Of a DNA stretch of 64,000 nt, positions 20,760 through 29,012 are shown piece after piece. Within the stretch, counting starts at the first letter, position 1, and the number at the start of each line of letters is the position of its first letter. A program made the translations under genes and the position numbers. Under the pieces are notes generated by a model, which had not been told where the DNA came from, searched no databases, and saw only the letters and a list, made by a program, of their open reading frames with translations. Source of the DNA: Paramacrobiotus metropolitanus (lineage: Eukaryota > Tardigrada > Eutardigrada > Parachela > Macrobiotidae); the NCBI RefSeq assembly GCF_019649055.1, contig NW_026570376.1, positions 186,001 to 250,000 on the forward strand. Direction: 5' to 3'.

Positions 20760-21551
20760 ATGGAGATGGAATTTTATAAATCCGAGCGCGGGCGTATGAT
20801 TTGTGCTGAGCAAGATGAGAAGAAGCGCCGTAAGTTCGTCACATTTTCTGATTCCGTTGCGTATGTTCTGGCGAACCAGGAACACATTTCCGAGTTTGTG
20901 TACTTTTGGCGTTCTTTGGACGGCCCGTATATTTCTATTTCGGAGCTTTGTAAACTCTCTAATTCCGAAATTATGGCCTTGAATTTTACAGAACCCGAGC
21001 CAATGGATTTTGAGGCTCAGGTGGCTTTAGAGATCGAGAAAGTTCGTGCGTCGGAAATGCAGATGTATTACTTGAAGATCGGTTTCATTCTGTATCCCGA
21101 CACTCCTGTCCTACGTGAAGCATCTGAACGGCTTCGTAAGGAATTTGGCTTGCCATCCTTATTCAACCCGCCGGAAACCCCACGCGAGCGCCATCAGCGC
21201 ATGGTAGAACACAACAAGCGCGTGATGGAGGAGGAACTCTGTTGTGTTGACTGCGAGAATAATGGCCCGGGTTCGTGTGGCCGTATTTTGTACACCTTGG
21301 ATGATGACGAGCCTGTTCCAAATATCTGGGGATCTGGCAATCTTGAAGATTGGAAAGAGCCAGATTCAGATTTGGATGACTGGTGGGCAGAGCACAAGCT
21401 GGATTTTCCGGATCCAGTCAAAACCTCGCCTGCGGATATGCTGTGGGTGGATGAAGACCTCGGTCCTGACCGGACGCCCAAGAAGAAGCGTAAGCACATC
21501 GTTGTGCAGCGTCACTCTCTGCGTGGCATTCCCCACAACTATTGGAAGTGA
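20760..21551 (+). CDS. Accessory protein B (acidic, possible nuclear signal; unknown family)
   Basis: 263 aa from ATG 20760, the first in a pyrimidine-rich leader. A basic start (EKKRRKF) precedes a folded-looking region (SVAYVLANQEHISEFVYFW, about 25-50), and a helical middle (ASERLRKEFGLP). A cysteine group CCVDCENNGPGSC at about 160-173 may bind metal. Acidic Trp-containing stretches (DSDLDDWWAEHK) follow, and near the C-terminus PKKKRKH is a textbook monopartite nuclear signal. The open frame has no breaks, unlike pol. I recognise no family; a nuclear regulatory role is only inferred from the signal. Confidence 0.7.
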   Translation: MEMEFYKSERGRMICAEQDEKKRRKFVTFSDSVAYVLANQEHISEFVYFWRSLDGPYISISELCKLSNSEIMALNFTEPEPMDFEAQVALEIEKVRASEMQMYYLKIGFILYPDTPVLREASERLRKEFGLPSLFNPPETPRERHQRMVEHNKRVMEEELCCVDCENNGPGSCGRILYTLDDDEPVPNIWGSGNLEDWKEPDSDLDDWWAEHKLDFPDPVKTSPADMLWVDEDLGPDRTPKKKRKHIVVQRHSLRGIPHNYWK

Positions 21552-22204
21552 GGATTTTTGCCGATCGGCCGTTTGTATTTTTAAAGCACGCCAGATGATT
21601 TGATGGCTCTTTTGTTTAAATCTCGTGCTGTTCTCTGCCTTTTCTGCGTTCTTTCTTTATGATGTCTCAGTGTGGCACGCTTAATCCAGTATAATTTTAC
21701 AGCTGCCGCGTTTTGAATGTTTAAATGAGCGTTGTCTTGCTAGTTGTCTTGCTATTCCTCCAGTTGTGATCGAGCCCATCGTTATGGCTCTGTTTTCCAT
21801 GAATTTTGTACTGATGGAATGATCCGTAATTTTATAGGCTTTAAGTATTTTGTAAAAACGAATTAAAAACCTGTGGAAGTTAGGATTTTGCGTGTTGAAA
21901 GCGGTAAATTGTCGAGCGTATATTCGTTTAATATACACACTCTAGCGAAATCGCTGACGGTGGTAAGAAGTGTTGTTGCAATATACACGCTCTGCCATAG
22001 GCCGTGTGTTAATGGACTTCGCTGGTTACGAAGTATGCGGTCGCCAGCGTGGGCGGCTGTCAAACTCCTATCCTGAATGTATCCCAGTATGAGTTTTTAT
22101 TTAAATTTAATTATTTACTATTACTGTGATCTAATTCCGCTAACTCTGCTGCTTTAAGCCTTATTTGCGGAATTCGTGATTTGCTCCCAATCGTTCGCAT
22201 CATC
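21552..22204. other. Spacer between accessory ORFs B and C
   Basis: No supported gene. It includes CTGAATGTATCCCAG near 22072, a copy of a motif also present in gag-pol coding DNA at 18404. Confidence 0.4.
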
Positions 22205-22387
22205 ATGACTCCTCCGGCAAGCGAGAGGAAGAAAGCGGCCAAGCAGGCGCTGGAGAACCGTGTTACCGCATGGACGGAGATAGTCGCTCAGAAGATGGCC
22301 GAACGTACTGAAGCTCAGCAACGTTTTGAGCGTGGCAGAATCGCTGTCAAGGAGGCAGTGTCTAAGCTTCCCCCGAAGACTCCTTGA
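22205..22387 (+). CDS. Small accessory protein C (60 aa, helical, basic)
   Basis: ATG at 22205, product rich in Lys, Glu and Ala (ERKKAAKQALENRV ... MAERTEAQQRFERGR), likely one long amphipathic helix or coiled coil, ending KLPPKTP. It is followed by an AATAAA at 22725. It is short enough that chance cannot be ruled out, but composition and the clean helix argue for coding. Confidence 0.5.
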   Translation: MTPPASERKKAAKQALENRVTAWTEIVAQKMAERTEAQQRFERGRIAVKEAVSKLPPKTP

Positions 22388-22614
22388 TGTCGCATCATTG
22401 GGTGGATTTATGCAGGCTGATTTTGCCCACTATTGTTAGAATGTCTGGTATTTTGTGCGAAATGCTTGAAACCGTGCTTTACTCGTATGATCTCCCTTGC
22501 CTTCATCTTTTTATTCGTACGCTCATGTCTCTTCTGAGATCTCATATTGTAGATTTAGTGTATCGTTTTATCTTGTATTTTTATGGTTTACGGTTAGTTT
22601 TCCCCTTTATTTAG
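22384..22614 (+). CDS. Possible hydrophobic ORF overlapping the end of ORF C
   Basis: 76 codons with hydrophobic and aromatic composition (SHIVDLVYRFILYFYGL). It overlaps ORF C by four bases (ATGA-type), which can allow termination-reinitiation. T-rich DNA easily gives such ORFs by chance, so support is weak. Confidence 0.2.
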   Translation: MMSHHWVDLCRLILPTIVRMSGILCEMLETVLYSYDLPCLHLFIRTLMSLLRSHIVDLVYRFILYFYGLRLVFPFI

Positions 22615-22724
22615 ATTGTGTTTTGCCACACGGGTTGTACACTCTTTAGCTGGTACATTATGGTTTTTGCGTTTCGTCCCGCAAGGCGTTCTTGTTGTTT
22701 ACTTACTGTGTGAGTTGCGAGTTC

Positions 22725-22730
22725 AATAAA
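22725..22730 (+). terminator. Poly(A) signal AATAAA after ORF C
   Basis: First AATAAA downstream of ORF C; the tRNA-like array starts about 200 bp later. Confidence 0.4.
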
Positions 22731-22925
22731 GTCTATGTAGTCACCGTCTGTGCTGTTGTTGGTAAATGCTGAACAGCGTAGCGCACGACCGCACGAGACT
22801 ACACTTCCGTTGGGACATTGTGTTGGTTGCAAGTAGCTGGTCACTTCGGTGGGTAGGCCACAGGCACATTCACTATGGATTGTTGTCAGTGTACGCCTTC
22901 GGCGCTTCCGTTCAATAGGATTTTG

Positions 22926-23024
22926 CGTAGAGCGACCCCGCTAGTATAGTAGTGCCTTCCGTTGCTTCGTCATTGGAGGTTCTAGTCTACATTAAAACGC
23001 GATTTTGTAAATGTCCCTCTTTTT
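22926..23024 (+). ncRNA. tRNA-like unit 1
   Basis: Lead-in GCGTAGAGCGACC, A-box-like TAGTATAGTAG at 22942, B-box-like GGTTCTAGTCT at 22978, T run at 23020. The lead-in also occurs in unit 6 (GCGTAGAGCACC). Confidence 0.5.
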
Positions 23025-23149
23025 GGTTTTTATCTCATGAATCGTTATATTTTATTTAGCGGGACTTAACATGGGGAATATTGGGTGAATCGCTGTTGAG
23101 AGGTGTCAAAATGAACACTGCAAGCTGTGTTATTAGTATTATTTTTGTC

Positions 23150-23272
23150 AATGACTCTTGTAGTCGAGTGGTCCAGTAAAGTGGACAATACCAGGCGAAT
23201 CCGTTTACCTGTTGCTGGTCCTGGGTTCCAATCCCAAAAAATCAAAAAGCGTTTTCTTAAAACCTTCTTTTT
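23150..23272 (+). ncRNA. tRNA-like unit 2
   Basis: A box TAGTCGAGTGG at 23161, B box GGTTCCAATCC at 23224, tail TTCTTAAAACCTTC and T5 at 23268. Confidence 0.6.
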
Positions 23273-23400
23273 CGTGCCTAAATTTTTGCACTTGGTTGTA
23301 CTTACACATTCGGTGTGATACTGTTAATTCCTTATTAGTTTCCAACGAGCGGCACACAGTTGTACAACCCTTACCGTTCAGATTTTCTTCCTTCTTCATG

Positions 23401-23513
23401 AGACGTCGTAGTGTAGTGGTTGTCCGCCTTGTCCCCGCTACGACTCGGTCAATTTAGGGCCTTGGGTTCGAAACCCTTACAAGTAATGCACATTTCTTAA
23501 AACCTTCTTTTTT
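23401..23513 (+). ncRNA. tRNA-like unit 3
   Basis: A box TAGTGTAGTGG at 23409, B box GGTTCGAAACC at 23465, tail TTCTTAAAACCTTC and T6 at 23508. The tail is identical to that of unit 2 over about 20 bases. Confidence 0.65.
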
Positions 23514-23610
23514 GGATTTTATTTTGTTATAATGACATCGAATATGCATTGCTATTGACCGTTGTAATTTTACGTTCTTCTCCGACGAGCGAATTCCAAA
23601 GTTACTGTCG

Positions 23611-23727
23611 TAGAACAGCGTAGTATAGTGCTTTGCACCGTTGAACTACAGCAACGGGGAAATGAAACGGTTGCGGGTTCAAGTCCCTTACAGCTAATTT
23701 GCAATTTTGAGAAACTTACCTTTTTTT
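23611..23727 (+). ncRNA. tRNA-like unit 4
   Basis: A box TAGTATAGTGC at 23621, B box GGTTCAAGTCC at 23676, T7 at 23721. Between the boxes it resembles unit 7 (CCGTTGAACTACAGCAACGG versus CTGTTGAACCACAACAACAG), a stem-loop in both with changed pairs. Confidence 0.65.
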
Positions 23728-23875
23728 CGTTTTATATTCTTGTTGTCGTCTTGGGAAAAGTATTGACAATAGTTCCCAGAAATATTAGAATTAAACTCAA
23801 AGAGCTGGGCGTAAAATTGTATGCACACTCAATGGTTAACATTGCACTTGGCCGTCTGTTTGTCTGTATTCGAAT

Positions 23876-23986
23876 GACTTCGTAGTTCAGTGGCTATGAA
23901 TGATGGCCATTCGCCTCATGTACTACCTCCTTAACGGCCGGTCTTAATCTCAGGGTTGCATGCTGCATGTGGAAAACTACCTTTTT
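23876..23986 (+). ncRNA. tRNA-like unit 5 (degenerate B box)
   Basis: A box TAGTTCAGTGG at 23883, weak B box GGTTGCATGCT at 23954, T5 at 23982. Confidence 0.45.
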
Positions 23987-24067
23987 CTGCCCTATATTTT
24001 CGTACTTTTGTGGGATGAAATTACGCCGAAGGGTTAATGGTTTAGTGCCTTATTGCAGTCAGGTTAA

Positions 24068-24100
24068 TTATACACGACATGGCGCTTCCGGTGTTGAATC
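24068..24100 (+). repeat. Internal copy of the LTR-end/PBS junction
   Basis: TTATACACGACATGGCGC is identical to 7587-7604, which joins the last 12 LTR bases to the first six PBS bases; CCGGTGT follows in both. The internal version starting TGGCGCTTCCGGTG could itself pair to a tRNA 3' end. It lies between tRNA-like units 5 and 6. Confidence 0.7.
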
Positions 24101-24111
24101 TAACTTGGCTT

Positions 24112-24228
24112 TAGCGTAGAGCACCTTGTGGCGTAGTGGCTAGACTAAGAATCCATACCGACCCGCTTCTCGCAAGTCTAGAGTTCAAATCCTAAAAGTT
24201 AATCCGTTTAATTTAAAACCTTCTTTTT
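24112..24228 (+). ncRNA. tRNA-like unit 6
   Basis: A box TGGCGTAGTGG at 24129, B box AGTTCAAATCC at 24182, tail TTTAAAACCTTC and T5 at 24224. The PBS-like sequence at 24080 lies just before it. Confidence 0.6.
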
Positions 24229-24324
24229 CGGTTTTATATTTTTAAATCAATATGCAGCATTATGTTGGCGTTGAGATCGCTAATTTTTCGTTCACTCCCG
24301 GTGAGCGAAGTTAAAGTTTAACTC

Positions 24325-24441
24325 CGCAGATTGTAGTGGCGTAGTGCACTGAACTGTTGAACCACAACAACAGGTGCAATGAAGGTTGCGGGTTCGAGTC
24401 CCCTACAATTAATGTGCATTTTCTGAAACCTTATCTTTTTT
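24325..24441 (+). ncRNA. tRNA-like unit 7 with 7-bp acceptor-like stem
   Basis: A box TGGCGTAGTGC at 24337, B box GGTTCGAGTCC at 24391, T6 at 24436. ATTGTAG (24330-24336) is fully complementary to CTACAAT (24403-24409), placed as the two sides of a tRNA acceptor stem would be. Confidence 0.65.
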
Positions 24442-24558
24442 GCTTTTGTGAATTTATTACTGTTATTGTGAAAATATTGCCGTTGACGGAATGAATCTTT
24501 TAGCCACGGTGACGGTGAAATCTTAACACTTATCAGCTGCTTCAGTGGTGAATTTTTA

Positions 24559-25170
24559 TTATATTGTGAATTTTCGTAGTACAGCGCCTCTAGTGATTGC
24601 CAAATTAAAAGTGAAATGTGGTATAGCCATGCTAGCGTATGGGCAAGAGCAGGATTTAGTTGTCCACCTAGATGCAAGGTTCAATCCTGCGTGAATACAA
24701 ATTTTGCAAGCTTTACGAGTTTCTCTCCATTCTTTTTTCCTTTCTTTGGTGGCTTCTGTAACTTTATTCCCAGAATGGAATATTAAAATTGTTTTTAGCG
24801 TTTGATTCACGCTTACGGGTGTGAAATTTGATTTTACCTTGTTAATTGGCCATTCTATATCGGAATTGACTGCAGCCGCGACTGCGTATTCTCCTACACT
24901 GATTTTATTCCGATTATTTAAAGCCTTACATAAATCCAAAATTAATCTCAAATTAAGATCTGTCCGACCAGCATAATTAACGACTATACGAGAATCTGTA
25001 TGAATGAGAATTATTAAACCAACAAGAGTGAGATTAAACGGAAGAAATAACAGTCGGCCGAATTTTAGAACAAAATTATCAGACAGCCGCCGGAAATTAT
25101 CAGATATGTTACAACTGCTGTTTAGTCCAGATCCAGATTCTCCTTCGCAGTTTTCAAGTTCGCAAGACAT
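24559..25170 (-). CDS. Doubtful minus-strand ORF, possible RNase H-like fragment
   Basis: 203 codons read from 25170. The first part is an out-of-frame overlap with the 3' end of the ORF at 25122-25748 and the last part runs over tRNA-like unit 8, so only 24750-25110 is independent. There LIILIHTDSRIVVNY resembles an RNase H third strand with its aspartate, but no other RNase H motif is clear. It could be a decayed fragment or chance. Confidence 0.25.
   Translation of the reverse strand: MSCELENCEGESGSGLNSSCNISDNFRRLSDNFVLKFGRLLFLPFNLTLVGLIILIHTDSRIVVNYAGRTDLNLRLILDLCKALNNRNKISVGEYAVAAAVNSDIEWPINKVKSNFTPVSVNQTLKTILIFHSGNKVTEATKERKKEWRETRKACKICIHAGLNLASRWTTKSCSCPYASMAIPHFTFNLAITRGAVLRKFTI
24620..24738 (+). 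ncRNA. tRNA-like unit 8 (diverged)
   Basis: A-box-like TAGCGTATGGG at 24633, B box GGTTCAATCC at 24678, T6 at 24733. The shared tail is not recognisable. Confidence 0.4.
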
Positions 25171-25748
25171 TGTTCCAGCGCCTCACGGATATATGCGATA
25201 TGTTTAGCATCCATCGTCGCTCGAGCCTTCAGCGTATTTACCAGCGCCTTGCAGTTATCCATGATATCCTTTTCGCGTTCAACCTGTTCCAGTAACTTGT
25301 CGATTGCGTCTGGCTTTTTGATAGCATCTGGTTCTGCAGCGCTCACTTCAGCGCCAGGTTGTTCAGCCTTCTCCTTCATCTTCTGGCTTTTCTTTTCGGT
25401 ATCCGTATTTTTCGATCGGGGAACGTATTTAGGACGGCCGCCCGTAGCTTTCAGCTGAGTGAGCGTGATAATTGGTTCTCGCTCAATGCGTCCATCTTTG
25501 CTTGCCCGGATTACCAGATTTACGTTGGTGATGTTGTTCTTCCCGGGCTCGATTGCCTCTAGCCGTTCCATAACCCCATCCACAACTAAATCTGCGTCTT
25601 GCCCCACATGGCCAAAGCTGCAATCGGCAACGTGCTGTTCGGTCTCCTTGCCGTTTACGATAACCTTCATCGTGCCCATCTTGATATCTGCAAAATACGT
25701 CGTTTTAATTAGGCTACGGAAAGTACGATAAATTGCAGTATGTAGCAT
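25122..25748 (-). CDS. Accessory protein D (minus strand, basic region and coiled coil)
   Basis: 208 aa from ATG at 25748, or 185 aa from Met24 (25679), which may be better because a TATA-like TTATATACA lies at about 25773-25781 on this strand, too near the first ATG. The N-terminal half has a beta-rich look (MKVIVNGKE ... DADLVVDGVMERLEAI ... NVNLVIRASKDGR). A Lys-rich linker follows with GGRPKYVPR, an AT-hook-like core, and the last 70 residues are a coiled coil (DKLLEQVEREKDIMDNCKAL). No family recognised. DNA or RNA binding is an inference. Confidence 0.65.
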   Translation of the reverse strand: MLHTAIYRTFRSLIKTTYFADIKMGTMKVIVNGKETEQHVADCSFGHVGQDADLVVDGVMERLEAIEPGKNNITNVNLVIRASKDGRIEREPIITLTQLKATGGRPKYVPRSKNTDTEKKSQKMKEKAEQPGAEVSAAEPDAIKKPDAIDKLLEQVEREKDIMDNCKALVNTLKARATMDAKHIAYIREALEQCLANLKTAKENLDLD

Positions 25749-25819
25749 GGTTAGCCTCCTTTAACGCGCAAATGTATATAAATTAATATAACCAAGCACC
25801 TACATTACATTTTCCTGAC

Positions 25820-25825
25820 TTTATT
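25820..25825 (-). terminator. Poly(A) signal AATAAA for the minus-strand ORF E
   Basis: AATAAA on the minus strand 19 nt after the stop of the ORF at 25844-26539, before the TATA-like box of the next minus-strand ORF. This implies separate transcripts. Confidence 0.5.
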
Positions 25826-25843
25826 ACGGGAAATCGAAACTGC

Positions 25844-26539
25844 TTAGTACTTACTGATAGTTTGGGCTAGAGTGGTGCAGAGACAGCAGCCTCGGATGCT
25901 TCGTAGCCACAGGTCGATGCAACTATCCACGAAAAGATTTCCGTAGACGACGACGACATGTTTCTTTTTAACCAGTTGGCGCAGCCCGCGCTCCAGCCAG
26001 TAGTCTACGTCCTGCAGATGTATGTCGAACGTCCAGATCCAGTGTTGGATTTCGGTGCGTGACATGGCATATCGGCCGTGGTAGAGGATTACTCGAATCA
26101 TTCGACGAAACTTGCTAGTTGTGTCGATTACCTTCGTCTCTGGATCGCGGTTATTCTTTACTTCCTCGGCCACTTCGAGCACGAAACGTCCATCGCGGCT
26201 CATCTTCTTGAGCAAGACTCCAGCATTAATAGCGTCGCCGAGGAAGAAATCCACTCGTTCTTCCGTGAAATCATCGTGCATTTCCACAATGAATTTCTTG
26301 ATAGATGACATGTCCACATAATATCCCGTAATGTCAGCCTCAAGAATGCACGCGTGGGCTGCCGTATGCATCGCCAATTGTCGACGGCTTCGGATGGTTT
26401 CGTTTGGCTGTAGAGGCTCTGCCATGGCAAACTGAACTGATTCGCGAGTCCGTCCCTTCCAGTATTCGTAGTGGGCAATCGCGTCCGTTTCGGGCGATGG
26501 TAGAGGCTCTCCAGCTGGTCCTACAGGCTGTCTTGACAT
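25844..26539 (-). CDS. Accessory protein E (two winged-helix-like repeats; minus strand)
   Basis: 231 aa from ATG 26539. Two segments share a helix-helix-strand layout with a closing G-x-hydrophobic hairpin: residues about 75-125 (SSIKKFIVEMHDDF ... FFLGDAINAGVLLKKMSRDGRFVLEV) and about 145-205 (MIRVILYHGRYAMSRTEIQHWIW ... WLERGLRQLVKKKHVVVVYGNLFV). The first resembles the linker-histone/winged-helix pattern in which a third helix is followed by a basic beta wing. If so it would bind DNA or chromatin. This is a fold-level guess from pattern only. It is divergent from the ORF at 27152, with a shared 610-bp intergenic region that holds two copies of the promoter-like motif. Confidence 0.7.
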   Translation of the reverse strand: MSRQPVGPAGEPLPSPETDAIAHYEYWKGRTRESVQFAMAEPLQPNETIRSRRQLAMHTAAHACILEADITGYYVDMSSIKKFIVEMHDDFTEERVDFFLGDAINAGVLLKKMSRDGRFVLEVAEEVKNNRDPETKVIDTTSKFRRMIRVILYHGRYAMSRTEIQHWIWTFDIHLQDVDYWLERGLRQLVKKKHVVVVYGNLFVDSCIDLWLRSIRGCCLCTTLAQTISKY

Positions 26540-27151
26540 AATGATTAGTAAAAATTATTGAATTAAATGCAATAAGAGAAAACAAAATGCGCTAGTAAAT
26601 GAGAAACAGAAAAATCCCGTCACCACAAAAAGATAAATATTGTTGGGTTCTTCACTTTCTCTATTAATAAAGAACAGCTGATATTTCTCGTGCGATGTAC
26701 CGGTATTTTGTCGCCTGTCAACCGCCTTGACTTGACAGTGTGCTCGGAAACTGTGTGGTTTCCGGTCTGTGTTTTAAATGTAACCCAGCCGCGTGTTTCG
26801 CTTCTTCGTCTTGTGACGGCTGTCGTTCATTTGAGCATCAAGTGTATAATTATTAAAAACTATCTGCAACGCTTTAAAATTGTCCATTTTTTCCGGAAAA
26901 GATTGGTCCTTTTGTTCCATTGTGTGAAGTACTTTCAATTTTAGGAAATCCAAAAATTCAGTCTGTCGCCTGTCAACCGCTTCGGGGGCAGTTTGCGGTA
27001 TTTGAGTACTTCCAGTGTCGGTGCCAGTGCTGATGGTCTGTTGTGCTTTTTCTCTGCACTCCATCCCTTCATTTTTCTACATCAGCTGGCATTCGCTTAT
27101 TTTGTTTTGTTCTTCTCGTCTCGTACGATTTATCATTTCTACGCCTTGAGG
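26540..27151. promoter_or_regulatory. Divergent promoter region between ORFs E (minus) and F (plus)
   Basis: TGTCGCCTGTCAACCGC occurs at 26709-26725 and again at 26964-26980. The first lies 170 bp from the minus-strand ATG, the second about 172-188 bp from the plus-strand ATG. The second copy is followed by GGGGGCAGT and TTTGAGT as at 20587. AACCCAGCCG near 26780 resembles the motif at 18412. Confidence 0.55.
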
Positions 27152-28471
27152 ATGTCGCCTCCCGCAAAGAAAGCAACTGCGCGGAAGACTGCATCGCGAA
27201 CACCGCGCCCGAGTCGTGCAACAGCGGGACTGAGTTTTGGTTATTCTCCGGACAGCGATGAAGCCCGTTCTTCATCGCGTGTCACTCGGTCTCGAGTTTC
27301 TCGCCGAACTTCGGCTCAGCCAGTGTTCTCTGCACAATCCCCTGCTCCATCTGGAAGTGTAAGTGCAGCAGTGGTCCAGCACCCTTCAATGAATCGGACA
27401 GATGCGATATTGCATGCTTTACAGCGCCGATATGACGCACAACGGCGACGAACGATCCTGCGACGCAATGCTGCTGTGGTTCGCCGCCGTGCCCGTCGGG
27501 GATCATTCCCTACCAGTCCAGACGTTGAGATTCGTCAGCCGTCACCCAAGAAATTGCAGACGCAGGCGGAGAGACAGTTGGGCACTCCTGATTTGACTGA
27601 AGAGGAGCCATCATCTTCTGAAACTCCGTCTGTGCGAGCAAAGCGAGATGAGGTGCATCTGCGTAAAGGCGGAATTTTATACGCGCCCTATAACCCGGAT
27701 GCACCGCGGCCGGTCTTCAAGACCAAGCAGACGGCTCGCAAACGAGCGCATTCCGGCGCATTTCCAAGAATGGCTGTCGCAAACAAGAATGGTGAGCTGG
27801 CTATATCTGAAGCCTATTTTTCTGGACTAAATCGCTTTCATCTTTTTTATCCACGTCTATATTTGTCGCGCTTTTTATTCCGTGACGGAGCTTTGATTAA
27901 CCGTTTTGACTTATGTGCATTTACTCAGATGCTTCCTACAGCTATCGCTCTTGAATTGCGAGGCCAATATCTCTATCTCAATCCTGTTTTTATTGGTCTG
28001 TTTAAAGAAATCGCCAATCGTCAGCAGCGTGATGCGGTGGCTCGTCAAGCGATAGTCGATGCTGGTGTCGTGGAAAATGCTGAACCGCAGGCTTCAACCT
28101 CTGCTGCACGCCCGTATAATTTTCGTACTCGTGGGGAAAAGCGCAAGTACAAGGAGGTCTCGCCGTCCTCGTCTTCTTCACCAAGCGAAGTGTCGGTCTC
28201 GGACGATGGGGAAGATCGTGAGGATCCTTCGGCCGTGTTATCCCCTGATCAGAGTGCTGATGTCGAAGCTGATGAGAACGCGGACATGGTAGTTGATTGC
28301 GAGGGCGACGATGGATCTGACTTGGGGAAGATGGATGTAGATCCGTTGCCGTCTCTGCAGCCGGCTGTTCCAGCTGTGCCACCTGTTGCCGTAGTTGTCC
28401 GCGAGGACTCACCTGAGATTGCGGAACCGGCAGGCTATATTCAACAACAGCCGCATTCTGATGAATTGTGA
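27152..28471 (+). CDS. Accessory protein F (basic N-terminus, acidic C-terminus; relative of protein A)
   Basis: 439 aa from ATG 27152. The N-terminal 170 residues are very rich in Arg, Ser, Pro and Lys (SPPAKKATARKTASRTPRPS), like a nucleic-acid-binding or chromatin-associated tail. A folded block at about 170-300 carries GILYAPYNPD and SGLNRFHLFYPRLYLSRFLF, and aligns by layout with residues about 80-165 of the ORF at 19345. The last 120 residues are Ser/Asp/Glu-rich (SSSSSPSEVSVSDDGEDRED) and probably disordered. No AATAAA is seen close behind. Function unknown. Confidence 0.72.
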   Translation: MSPPAKKATARKTASRTPRPSRATAGLSFGYSPDSDEARSSSRVTRSRVSRRTSAQPVFSAQSPAPSGSVSAAVVQHPSMNRTDAILHALQRRYDAQRRRTILRRNAAVVRRRARRGSFPTSPDVEIRQPSPKKLQTQAERQLGTPDLTEEEPSSSETPSVRAKRDEVHLRKGGILYAPYNPDAPRPVFKTKQTARKRAHSGAFPRMAVANKNGELAISEAYFSGLNRFHLFYPRLYLSRFLFRDGALINRFDLCAFTQMLPTAIALELRGQYLYLNPVFIGLFKEIANRQQRDAVARQAIVDAGVVENAEPQASTSAARPYNFRTRGEKRKYKEVSPSSSSSPSEVSVSDDGEDREDPSAVLSPDQSADVEADENADMVVDCEGDDGSDLGKMDVDPLPSLQPAVPAVPPVAVVVREDSPEIAEPAGYIQQQPHSDEL

Positions 28472-28852
28472 ATCCATTTTTGCTGGTTTTTATCTTTTCA
28501 TGTCGTATATATTCTCCATGAGCTGATTCACTCGTTCTTTGTATTAATTTGCATTTGGATGAGTAAATTGTCCTCTTGGTTTTTACTCTGTAGCTCTCGC
28601 TGTGAAGTTGTAGGAATTTTGTATTATCCAATTTTTATTTTTCTAAGTTTACGCGTTTTGAGTCATTGAACTGGTCGTTAGTGTATTGTATGTGCGCGGT
28701 AGCCGCCAGTGCCGAATCTTTCGTTGTACCTGGATTAGATCTGATTTTCCGATTACGTTGAATTAAAAGGATATAGCGCGAAGCGCTGATTGGTTGCTTC
28801 TCTTACTAGTATGGAATCTGCCGCACTTTAAATTTTCGCTCCAGCAGACAGG

Positions 28853-28859
28853 TATAAAA
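28853..28859 (+). promoter_or_regulatory. TATA box of accessory ORF G
   Basis: TATAAAA stands 154 nt before the ATG at 29013, with a plausible start site near 28885. It is a separate internal Pol II promoter within the retroelement. Confidence 0.5.
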
Positions 28860-29012
28860 TCACTTGCGCGTAGTGTGCAGAAATTGGCATTGTGGATTTT
28901 TCGATTCGGCCTTCTGGCATGCTGGATTTTCACTGTGTGTAGACTGTGATTTCGACGCTTTTCCTCTATACACTTTTAGCGTTTAAGGTCACTAGTTTTC
29001 TTTAGTTTGGGC

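Larger units (their letters stand above)
22926..24738 (+). ncRNA. Tandem array of eight tRNA-like Pol III-type units
   Basis: Eight repeats spaced 208-296 bp each show a tRNA A-box-like TAGTNNAGTGG, a B box close to GGTTCGANTCC and a T run. Most share the tail TTAAAACCTTCTTTTT and the TNCAANTAAT after the B box. Units are strongly diverged from each other outside these motifs, so they were kept under selection or are old duplicates in a young insertion. In unit 7 a 7-bp acceptor-like stem can pair. They are not canonical tRNAs. A weaker ninth candidate lies at about 22767-22845. Confidence 0.7.

Noticed and set aside
22926-24738. Canonical tRNA genes
   Set aside because: D and T stems do not close properly, A-to-B box distances vary from 36 to 71, and no convincing anticodon arm could be assigned; hence tRNA-like only.
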